Shown here one piece after another: positions 13,658 through 19,712 of a DNA stretch of 20,803 bases; the stretch's first letter is position 1; every line of letters begins with the position of its first letter. The stretch is taken from positions 1 to 20,803 of IMG/VR virus record IMGVR_UViG_3300032291_003815; one strand, written 5' to 3'. The notes below the pieces were generated by a model. It made no database searches, was not told the DNA's origin, and was given only the letters and a program-made list of their open reading frames with translations. The translations under genes and the position numbers were made by a program. This DNA comes from a virus.

Positions 13658-14395
13658 TTATTGTTTCATGGATAGTTTTTTGTCGATAATTTCAGTCGGT
13701 AATTCATACAATTTTTCAACATATCCGTTTCTTCTTAGTAATTTGAATACCAAATTTTCTATCGACATTTCACCATTTTTTTCTAAACCACAGTTTCTGA
13801 AGTTTTTTAATTTTTCTTTGTATTTTTTTACAATACTTTTAATTTCTTCGGGATCCTCATCTTCGATGTTATCAACAACACCATCAATAATTCTCATCCA
13901 TTGTTTAGCCTTTTCTTTTATTAGTTCTTTATCAAGAGTTTCTTTACTTGTTTTTTTAGGTTCATTCATCCACATATCATAAAGAATAGAATAAATACCA
14001 CTACTAAAAGTTGTCTCGTCTTCTCTTTGAACAAAACATTCAACATCATACCCAAACATTTTAATATTGTGTCTTTGATTAAAGATTACTTTTTTCAAAT
14101 CAAAAAATTCAAGGTATAGATCTCTACTGTTTTCAGGAAACTGATTAAAATTAACAACAATGTGTAAATCAATATCAGAAAATTTCGACCAATTATAATT
14201 AACTAAAGACCCAATCATAATAATATCAGTAATTATTACATCAACACCTAAAAAGTCGATGAAGATATTTGCTGTTTCCAAAAGTTTTTCTCTAACTTCA
14301 GGTCTCATCATATATGACTTACCATCCTTTTCCCAAATCTTTGGGTTTAGTTCATCTTGAGATTCAAAACTTTTTAAAATATCTGAAGTATCCAT
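13658..14395 (-). CDS. Nucleotidyltransferase-fold protein
   Basis: A 245-residue protein of the DNA polymerase beta-like nucleotidyltransferase superfamily. The diagnostic motif is IGSLVNYNWSKFSDIDLHIV (residues 61-80): Gly-Ser, then Asp74-x-Asp76, the metal-binding pair. A third carboxylate is likely Asp117 or Glu119 in GYDVECFVQ. The remaining C-terminal half is helical and Lys/Glu-rich. Such enzymes move a nucleoside monophosphate onto RNA, protein or a small molecule. The substrate here cannot be read from sequence. Similar proteins are seen in distant T4-like phages. It is preceded, four nt before its ATG, by the TATTTAT motif, and it follows the KTSC gene. Confidence 0.82.
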   Translation of the reverse strand: MDTSDILKSFESQDELNPKIWEKDGKSYMMRPEVREKLLETANIFIDFLGVDVIITDIIMIGSLVNYNWSKFSDIDLHIVVNFNQFPENSRDLYLEFFDLKKVIFNQRHNIKMFGYDVECFVQREDETTFSSGIYSILYDMWMNEPKKTSKETLDKELIKEKAKQWMRIIDGVVDNIEDEDPEEIKSIVKKYKEKLKNFRNCGLEKNGEMSIENLVFKLLRRNGYVEKLYELPTEIIDKKLSMKQ

Positions 14396-14399
14396 ATAG

Positions 14400-14406
14400 A
14401 TAAATA
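14400..14406 (-). promoter_or_regulatory. TATTTAT motif before the nucleotidyltransferase gene
   Basis: Sense AAAGTATTTATCTATATG, ending four nt before the ATG at 14395. The eighth base is C, so this is a seven-base match. The AAAGTATTTAT form is shared with the 171-aa gene at 18608. Confidence 0.4.
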
Positions 14407-14414
14407 CTTTCTAA

Positions 14415-14657
14415 TTATAGTTTCTTATATGTGTGGGCTTTAGAAATGTTTTTATTAAAAAAATTCCCTTGTGATTCCGCCATTCTAAATTGAGTGTAAG
14501 TTTGATGTGGAACATCACTATATTCATACCTTACCCCGTTTTTAAACTCCGCAATCATTTTTTTTGTTAATGTATCGTATTGTGTTCTTACAATATTTGA
14601 TGATTGAACTTCATTTAAAATCGTAGTTCCGCTAATTATTTCACTTGTTATTGCCAT
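14415..14657 (-). CDS. KTSC domain protein
   Basis: An 80-residue protein covering one KTSC domain. VQSSNIVRTQYD (residues 17-28), a beta strand pair around IAEFKNGVRYEYSDVP (about 35-50) and a C-terminal ESQGNFFNKNIS match the domain's core. KTSC is a small beta fold first described at the C-terminus of some lysyl-tRNA synthetases. It is common as a free protein in phages, with no proven function; nucleic-acid binding is a guess. The start overlaps the end of the upstream gene by 17 bases, implying coupled translation. No TATTTAT motif precedes it, in keeping with its internal place in the unit. Confidence 0.85.
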   Translation of the reverse strand: MAITSEIISGTTILNEVQSSNIVRTQYDTLTKKMIAEFKNGVRYEYSDVPHQTYTQFRMAESQGNFFNKNISKAHTYKKL

Positions 14658-14952
14658 CTGGTTCTCTTAATGGGGTTATGTCATCTATGTGACGAAGTTT
14701 ATCCATAATATAATAATGAACTTCGGTTCCGTCAACATTAAAACCATAATCTCTAATTGTTTGGTCTATTTCCCGAACCAATGGTTGGATGCTTCTGTGA
14801 TAAAACATTAATTCTTCAGGATAATACGGAGGTTTTTCAATATCCTTTTGTGTCCACCCTTCTTTTTGAAAAAATTTTCTAATTTTTAAATAAGTTTTTT
14901 CTAACTCTTTTGTTAGTTCCAAAGATTCGGCAAATTTTCTCCATGACTCCAT
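14641..14952 (-). CDS. Small phage protein of unknown function (103 aa)
   Basis: Not recognised. It is a helical, charged protein starting MESWRKFAESLELTKELEKT, with an ELMFYHRSIQPLVREID helix in the middle and a DGTEVHYYIMDKL segment near the end. I chose the ATG at 14952 over the in-frame one at 14973. The longer form would translate straight through a perfect TATTTATA motif, and the short form has the same motif-GnT-ATG arrangement as the 151-aa gene. It overlaps the KTSC gene by 17 bases at its 3' end. A terminator for the preceding UVR gene stands directly upstream, so the motif probably starts this unit. Confidence 0.75.
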   Translation of the reverse strand: MESWRKFAESLELTKELEKTYLKIRKFFQKEGWTQKDIEKPPYYPEELMFYHRSIQPLVREIDQTIRDYGFNVDGTEVHYYIMDKLRHIDDITPLREPDGNNK

Positions 14953-14955
14953 AGC

Positions 14956-14963
14956 TATAAATA
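14956..14963 (-). promoter_or_regulatory. TATTTATA motif before the 103-aa gene
   Basis: Sense CGTATATTTATAGCTATG, three nt before the ATG at 14952 and 8 to 9 bases after the end of an intrinsic terminator. The terminator-then-motif order argues that transcription restarts here. Confidence 0.55.
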
Positions 14964-14971
14964 TACGAAAC

Positions 14972-14999
14972 AAAAAAATCCACCATAAAGGTGGATTTT
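14972..14999 (-). terminator. Intrinsic terminator of the UVR protein gene
   Basis: A perfect ten-base stem AAAATCCACC / GGTGGATTTT (14990-14999 with 14975-14984, read on the minus strand), loop TTTAT, then more T residues. It lies directly after the stop codon at 15001-15003 and is a strong rho-independent terminator. Confidence 0.88.
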
Positions 15000-15000
15000 G

Positions 15001-15363
15001 TTATTTAAGAGATTTTATTTTGTCTCGATATTCTATCGCCTTTTCAAAGTCTTGGTTTCGAATACATTCGTCCAACTTAAATTTTAACTTTGATAACTCT
15101 TCTTTGTTCTTTTCTAACTTTTTAATCTCATCTCTTAAATTTACAGCTTCTTCAAAATTTTCTTCTTTAATTGCCAAGTTTAATTTTTCTTTTAATACAT
15201 ATAATTCATCTGACGGACTTGGGTTATTAAAATTTCTTGTCATATACGACATAGAATACAAACCATCTGGTGATCTATAAGTATTTTTAGTCCAGTTTTT
15301 ATCATCAAATGATGAAGAAAAAAATTCATTAAATAATTTATCAAATTCGTTCCAATTAAACAT
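15001..15363 (-). CDS. Tandem UVR-motif protein, possible ClpC adaptor
   Basis: A 120-residue protein. The N-terminal third (MFNWNEFDKLFNEFFSSSFD) is aromatic and possibly a docking peptide. Residues 55-85 (core LAIKEENFEEAVNLRDEIKK) and 92-120 (core IRNQDFEKAIEYRDKI) are two UVR motifs, helical hairpins known from UvrB, UvrC, the ClpC middle domain and the ClpC modulator McsA. It is divergent from the phage ClpC-like gene, which itself has a UVR-like middle helix (QKYELAAELRDRE). An adaptor or regulator of phage or host ClpC is therefore plausible. The zinc-finger cysteines of McsA are absent. It has its own terminator and no TATTTAT motif upstream. The motif call is good; the partnership is inference. 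Confidence 0.8.
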   Translation of the reverse strand: MFNWNEFDKLFNEFFSSSFDDKNWTKNTYRSPDGLYSMSYMTRNFNNPSPSDELYVLKEKLNLAIKEENFEEAVNLRDEIKKLEKNKEELSKLKFKLDECIRNQDFEKAIEYRDKIKSLK

Positions 15364-15533
15364 TTTTTATTATTTTATAGGTTTATTTTGGTTTTTCTTA
15401 TATGAAAAATTATACCAATTAATATTATATGACAAATTGTCAGTAAAACACAAATTTTTTATAAATCAAACTGACATAAAGACAATATTGGACTTTTTAT
15501 TACATTAATATTATTATTTATTAAAAAAAAGTT
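15364..15533. promoter_or_regulatory. Divergent control region between the UVR and ClpC-like genes
   Basis: About 170 very AT-rich bases separating two divergent starts. It holds a 13-base palindrome TGACAAATTGTCA (15430-15442) and a second inverted pair, TGTCAGT (15438-15444) with ACTGACA (15470-15476). These could be an operator. No match to the Bacteroidetes TAnnTTTG element was found on either strand. A TATTTATT lies at 15515-15522 for the rightward gene. Confidence 0.45.
15515..15522 (+). promoter_or_regulatory. TATTTATT motif before the ClpC-like gene
   Basis: Sense ATTATTATTTATTAAAA, 11 nt before the ATG at 15534. The surroundings are so AT-rich that this copy is weaker evidence than the others. 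Confidence 0.35.
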
Positions 15534-17573
15534 ATGTTAGAATTTATGGACGAAGGAAATGACAAATCAAAGAAAAAATCTGATAGCGGGACTCCTGTAT
15601 TAGATAATTTTAGTAAAGACTTAAATAAGTTAGCACAAGACGGGAAATTAGATCCTGTAATTGGAAGACAAAAAGAAATTTTTAGAATCGCTCAGATTTT
15701 ATCTCGAAGAAAGAAAAATAACCCAATTATTATTGGTGAGCCAGGTGCAGGAAAGACAGCAATTGTGGAGGGTCTTGCTATGATGATTCACAACGGTGAA
15801 TGTCCAAAAAATTTAATGGATAAAAGAATCGTATCTTTAGATTTAAATTCATTAGTTGCAGGAACAAAATATAGAGGTCAATTTGAAGAACGAATGAAAG
15901 TTATTATCGAAGAATTGCAAGCAACTCCAAACATCATTTTATTTATTGATGAAATTCACACTATGGTTGGTGCAGGAAATAGTTCAGGTTCTTTAGATGC
16001 GTCAAACATTTTAAAACCTGCTTTATCAAGAGGAGATATTCAATGTGTTGGAGCAACAACTTTAGATGAATATAGAAAACACTTTGAAAAAGATGGTGCG
16101 TTAGATCGAAGATTTCAAAAGGTTATTGTTGACCCATCTTCAAAGGAAGAAACATTTGAAATTTTAAAGATGAGTAAATCAAAATATGAAGATCACCACA
16201 AAGTGACTTATGATGATAAAACTCTTTGGATATTTGTTGAGTTAGCTGATCGATATATTACAGATCGTGAGTTTCCTGATAAAGCATTTGATATTTTGGA
16301 TGAGGTTGGGTCAAGAATGCAAATTGACATCAAATTACCTGAAGAAATCGAAAAATTAAAGGACGAAGCAAACGCCATCAAACAAGAAAAAATGAATGTC
16401 ATTAAACAACAAAAATATGAGTTGGCTGCTGAGTTAAGAGATAGAGAACGTAATGTTTTATCAAAGTTGGATTTAGAAAAAAAGAAGTTTGAAGAAAGTT
16501 TATTGAATAGTAAAAGAAGTATTCCTGAAGATTTAATTTATGAGGTGGTTTCCAACATGACCAAAATTCCAATTTCTAACATTAATTTGGACGAAAGAAA
16601 TTCATTAATCAACTTAAATGAAAGTTTAAATTCAAAGGTTATTGGTCAAGAAGAAGCTGTAAATAAAATTTCAAAAGCAATTAGAAGAAATAGAATTGGA
16701 ATCAAAGATCCAAATAAACCGATCGGTTCATTTATTTTCTTGGGATCTACGGGTGTTGGTAAAACATATTTGGCAAAACAATTGGCAAAAGAAATCTTTG
16801 GTAGTGAAGACAATATGATTCGTGTAGATATGAGTGAATACCAAGAAAAACACACCATTTCTCGTTTGATTGGATCTCCTCCAGGATATGTTGGTCATGA
16901 TGAAGGTGGTCAATTAACAGAACAAGTTAAAAACAAACCTTATTCTGTGGTATTGTTTGATGAGATTGAAAAAGCACACAAAGACATCTTCTCAACACTT
17001 CTTCAGTTGTTAGATGATGGTCACATTACAGATTCATTGGGTCGTAAAATCAACTTCAAAAATTGTTTAATTATTATGACTTCCAACATTGGGGTTAAAA
17101 AATTACAAGACTTTGGAACTGGTATGGGATTCCAACCTCTAAAAAGTGATGTCGTTAAAGAAGAAGAAAAACAAGATGTGCTGAAAAAAGAAATGAAAAA
17201 GTTCTTCTCACCTGAGTTTTTAAATAGAATTGATGATGTTGTAATTTTTAACTCTTTAGAAAAACCACACATTGACGTTATTACCAAGTTAGAAATTGAC
17301 AAATTATTACAAAGAGTTTCAGAGAAAAAATACTATTTTTCTTATGAACAAGATTTGGTTAATTATTTATCCAAAGTTGGTTTTGACGAAACTTTTGGTG
17401 CAAGACCTATCAAAAGAGCAATTCAAAATAAAATTGAAGATTTAATTTCGGAAAAAATCTTAATGATGGAAATTGAAGAAAACAAAGAATATGTTTTGAA
17501 GGTGGAAAATGATGAGGTTATAATTTCTAATAAAGAAGAAAAAGTTAAAAGAACAAGAAAAAAGAAAGAATAA
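15534..17573 (+). CDS. ClpC-like AAA+ unfoldase lacking the Clp N-domain
   Basis: A two-ring-domain protein unfoldase that would feed substrates to ClpP. D1 has Walker A GEPGAGKTA (residues 68-76), pore loop KYRG (112-115), Walker B ILFIDE (135-140) and RRF (192-194). A short middle domain (about 265-330) carries a UVR-like helix at 292-305. D2 has Walker A GSTGVGKT (404-411), pore loop GYVG (451-454), Walker B VVLFDE (472-477), NRID (564-567) and sensor GARP (622-625). MGF at 531-533 sits where ClpC has its ClpP-docking VGF loop. The opening TPVLDNFSKDLNKLA is where D1 begins in flavobacterial ClpC, so the roughly 150-residue substrate-binding N-domain is missing (679 versus about 850 aa). 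No clpP is visible here, so host ClpP is the likely partner. The family is firm; activity is inferred. Confidence 0.93.
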   Translation: MLEFMDEGNDKSKKKSDSGTPVLDNFSKDLNKLAQDGKLDPVIGRQKEIFRIAQILSRRKKNNPIIIGEPGAGKTAIVEGLAMMIHNGECPKNLMDKRIVSLDLNSLVAGTKYRGQFEERMKVIIEELQATPNIILFIDEIHTMVGAGNSSGSLDASNILKPALSRGDIQCVGATTLDEYRKHFEKDGALDRRFQKVIVDPSSKEETFEILKMSKSKYEDHHKVTYDDKTLWIFVELADRYITDREFPDKAFDILDEVGSRMQIDIKLPEEIEKLKDEANAIKQEKMNVIKQQKYELAAELRDRERNVLSKLDLEKKKFEESLLNSKRSIPEDLIYEVVSNMTKIPISNINLDERNSLINLNESLNSKVIGQEEAVNKISKAIRRNRIGIKDPNKPIGSFIFLGSTGVGKTYLAKQLAKEIFGSEDNMIRVDMSEYQEKHTISRLIGSPPGYVGHDEGGQLTEQVKNKPYSVVLFDEIEKAHKDIFSTLLQLLDDGHITDSLGRKINFKNCLIIMTSNIGVKKLQDFGTGMGFQPLKSDVVKEEEKQDVLKKEMKKFFSPEFLNRIDDVVIFNSLEKPHIDVITKLEIDKLLQRVSEKKYYFSYEQDLVNYLSKVGFDETFGARPIKRAIQNKIEDLISEKILMMEIEENKEYVLKVENDEVIISNKEEKVKRTRKKKE

Positions 17574-17574
17574 A

Positions 17575-17606
17575 TTTGATAAATTAAATTTTGTCGTGTA
17601 TTTTTG
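17575..17606 (+). promoter_or_regulatory. Bacteroidetes-type promoter for the exported protein
   Basis: TTTG (17575-17578), a 20-base spacer, then TATTTTTG (17599-17606), matching the TTTG / TAnnTTTG consensus of the Bacteroidetes primary sigma factor. The ATG follows 24 bases later. The upstream element begins right after the clpC-like stop codon. Confidence 0.65.
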
Positions 17607-17630
17607 TAGAAATAAATAAACATACACGTA

Positions 17631-18053
17631 ATGAAAACACTTCTTTTATCTTTGGTTCTTTTTTTAAGTTTTTTGAGTTTTAGTCAAAAAATAGTAATTG
17701 AAATTTTTGAAAGACAAGAATTTGTTTCTTATAGAAACACAACCTTGGATTCTGTAATTATGAATCCTGATGTGGTTAGTGATCTTGAGGTTACAAAAAC
17801 AACATATGTTATTGATTTAAATGAAAACACATCTTCTTACTTTGTTGATGGAGAATTTTTAAGTGTTTTACCTGTTGACGTAGTTCGTGATGGCGATGGA
17901 CTTTTTGTGGTAAAAATATTGGAAGAAGGATTTGATTACGGTTTAATTGTTAATATTGGAAATGATGGTGATAATGTTTTGTGGTATTGGAATTCGGAAC
18001 AAATGACCACCGTTAAAAAAATGACAAAGTTTAATATTCTCAAATCTTCATAA
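17631..18053 (+). CDS. Exported protein of unknown function (140 aa)
   Basis: The N-terminus MKTLLLSLVLFLSFLSFSQ is a clear Sec signal peptide: one Lys, a 14-residue hydrophobic core, and a Ser-Phe-Ser before the likely cut, with Gln as the first mature residue, common in Bacteroidetes. There is no lipobox cysteine. The mature part (about 120 residues) is acidic and beta-rich, with FVSYRNTTLDSV and YFVDGEFLSVLPVDVVRDGD. I do not recognise its family. It could act in the periplasm or envelope, for example in superinfection exclusion or lysis control, but nothing in the sequence decides this. A host-type promoter drives it, and a bidirectional terminator follows. Exported proteins are uncommon among T4-type late genes. 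Confidence 0.82.
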   Translation: MKTLLLSLVLFLSFLSFSQKIVIEIFERQEFVSYRNTTLDSVIMNPDVVSDLEVTKTTYVIDLNENTSSYFVDGEFLSVLPVDVVRDGDGLFVVKILEEGFDYGLIVNIGNDGDNVLWYWNSEQMTTVKKMTKFNILKSS

Positions 18054-18054
18054 A

Positions 18055-18085
18055 ACAAAACCCCATCTTTTCAGGTGGGGTTTTT
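18055..18085. terminator. Bidirectional intrinsic terminator between convergent genes
   Basis: An 11-pair stem (AAAACCCCATC, 18057-18067, with GGTGGGGTTTT, 18074-18084, one G-T pair) closes a TTTTCA loop. The A and T flanks give U runs in both directions. It serves the plus-strand exported-protein gene ending at 18053 and the minus-strand gene ending at 18093. Confidence 0.88.
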
Positions 18086-18092
18086 AATTTAA

Positions 18093-18608
18093 CTATTTTG
18101 GATTTTGAGTTGGTGTTGCGTTATAGTCGGCAATTTGAAAAGACGCATATTTACTATCACCGCTAAAATTGATAAACATTTTTTTAGAACCGGCTTGCAT
18201 AGGTTTACCAAGTTCTACTTTTAATTTGTCATACATTTCTTGAGTTAATCCAAATGAACCTGAAATATTTCCATTACTTGTGTCCGTAGCTTTAGTTGTA
18301 ATGCCAACCGCAGCAACATCATCAAACGCCATAGCGGTTATTTTTTTATATTCATCAGTATTAAAACCTCCACCAGGTGTTTTTTGCCCAATTATTGTAA
18401 ATTTTGCTCTTCCAATTGGATTGTATTTTTTAGATTGGTTTTTTGGATCTAACGTATATGGTAAATAAATATATATGGTTGGGGTATTTGATTGTGTAAT
18501 ACCATCATCTTCCATCAACAAATGTTTTGATTTTTCTCCCATTCTTCTACTTTCTAACATCAAGTTTGCTTCTTGTATGTGTCTAATTTTACTATAACTT
18601 CTATTCAT
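18093..18608 (-). CDS. Phage protein of unknown function, possible virion or head-internal protein
   Basis: A 171-residue protein. Residues 1-33 (MNRSYSKIRHIQEANLMLES, then a short charged run to HLLMED) form an amphipathic helix. About 40-165 look beta-rich, with IYIYLPYTLDP, GRAKFTIIGQK and KKMFINFSGDSKYASF. The helical leader ending in Leu-Met-Glu|Asp recalls the cleavable capsid-targeting peptides of T4 internal head proteins. That is only a likeness in shape and cleavage rule. It has no signal peptide. It shares a terminator with the convergent exported-protein gene and a promoter region with the divergent peptidase. The TATTTATT motif lies 17 nt upstream, so it is probably expressed with the structural genes. 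Confidence 0.78.
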   Translation of the reverse strand: MNRSYSKIRHIQEANLMLESRRMGEKSKHLLMEDDGITQSNTPTIYIYLPYTLDPKNQSKKYNPIGRAKFTIIGQKTPGGGFNTDEYKKITAMAFDDVAAVGITTKATDTSNGNISGSFGLTQEMYDKLKVELGKPMQAGSKKMFINFSGDSKYASFQIADYNATPTQNPK

Positions 18609-18625
18609 GTCTTTATATTTTACAT

Positions 18626-18633
18626 AATAAATA
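18626..18633 (-). promoter_or_regulatory. TATTTATT motif before the 171-aa gene
   Basis: Sense AAAGTATTTATTATG, 17 nt before the ATG at 18608. It lies back to back with the host-type promoter of the divergent peptidase gene, whose TTTG box starts one base away. Confidence 0.45.
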
Positions 18634-18634
18634 C

Positions 18635-18665
18635 TTTGTATTGTTAAAAAATAAATCTATATTTG
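18635..18665 (+). promoter_or_regulatory. Bacteroidetes-type promoter for the peptidase gene
   Basis: TTTG (18635-18638), a 19-base spacer, then TATATTTG (18658-18665), an exact match to the Bacteroidetes consensus. The ATG at 18681 is 15 bases further, after an A-rich leader without Shine-Dalgarno. Confidence 0.7.
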
Positions 18666-18680
18666 TAAAAACAATTAAAA

Positions 18681-19712
18681 ATGAATCTAAATAAATTTAA
18701 AGAACTCTTATCTGTCCCAACCAAGACTTATAAGGAAATTAAAATGGTGGAGTATTTAATTTCTACCATTGGTGATATGGATGGGGTTACTTTAATCTGT
18801 GACGGAAACCTTAACATATATGCAACTAAAGGAACATTGGATGAAGGTGAATTTTACCCAATGTTTATTTCTCACACCGACACGGTTCACGAACTGGTTG
18901 ATGAAATAATTGTTAAAGAAGAATATCTTATTCGTCCATTTACATTTGGAAAAGATTTTGGAAAAGATCAAGTATTATGTTTAAAGGCATATGATAAAGA
19001 CGATAACCCAACAGGAATTGGTGGTGATGACAAATGTGGAATTTATATTTGTTTGGAACTTCTTTCTCAATTAGATAAAGTTAAAGTTGCGTTTTTCGTA
19101 TCAGAAGAAACAGGTTGCCATGGATCAAAATTGGTAGATAAAGAGTTTTTAAAAGATGTTGGTTATTGCGCCCAATATGACGCACCTGGTGATCATCTAA
19201 TTTCACAGGCTTGCATGGGAACCACTTTATTTGATAAGAATGGAGATTTCTTCAATACCGCAATTCGATCAATCACAAAAGGGTTTAATAACGAGATGTT
19301 GGTTCAGTCTCATCCATATACCGATATTATGATGATTAAACAACTATCTGATCTATCTTGTATCAATATGTCATGTGGTTATTATAATATGCATACAGCA
19401 AACGAATTTGTATGTATCGATGATGTAAAAAGAGCAATCGAAGCTGGAAAAAATATGGTTAAAGATCTTGGTTTGAAAAAATACGAATTCAAATATGATG
19501 AACCAAAACCTGTTAAATCTTTATATAATTTTGATGATGTTGATGAAAGTCCATTTTATGATGAGGTTCACCAATTAACATCTATTGACGTAATTGAAGA
19601 AAAAGATGGATTCATAATCGCCGACATATACGATGAAAACCACTTTTATATTGATGATGAAGATGGGTTAAAATTATACAAGATTTTAAAAGATCGTTAT
19701 CGTCTTAATTGA
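18681..19712 (+). CDS. M20-like zinc metallopeptidase
   Basis: A 343-residue cytoplasmic peptidase of the M20/M28 clan, related to di- and tripeptidases. Metal and catalytic landmarks in order are SHTDTV (His65, Asp67), GIGGDDKCG (Asp116 or Asp117), FVSEETGCHGS (Glu142, Glu143), YDAPG (Asp167) and CGYYNMHTANEFV (His238). The last motif is typical of phage and Bacteroidetes members. The C-terminal 80 residues form an acidic extra region with no family counterpart that I recognise. The likely role is hydrolysis of short peptides, perhaps recycling products of Clp proteolysis, or a cell-wall-related amide; the substrate is unknown. It has a host-type promoter. Its 3' end overlaps the convergent 19697-20791 gene by 16 bases, so no terminator separates them. 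Confidence 0.87.
   Translation: MNLNKFKELLSVPTKTYKEIKMVEYLISTIGDMDGVTLICDGNLNIYATKGTLDEGEFYPMFISHTDTVHELVDEIIVKEEYLIRPFTFGKDFGKDQVLCLKAYDKDDNPTGIGGDDKCGIYICLELLSQLDKVKVAFFVSEETGCHGSKLVDKEFLKDVGYCAQYDAPGDHLISQACMGTTLFDKNGDFFNTAIRSITKGFNNEMLVQSHPYTDIMMIKQLSDLSCINMSCGYYNMHTANEFVCIDDVKRAIEAGKNMVKDLGLKKYEFKYDEPKPVKSLYNFDDVDESPFYDEVHQLTSIDVIEEKDGFIIADIYDENHFYIDDEDGLKLYKILKDRYRLN

Noticed and set aside
14953-14973. Longer N-terminus for the 103-aa protein (ATG at 14973)
   Set aside because: Its first codons are made of the TATTTATA motif, and the residues MFRIFIA look like translated control sequence.
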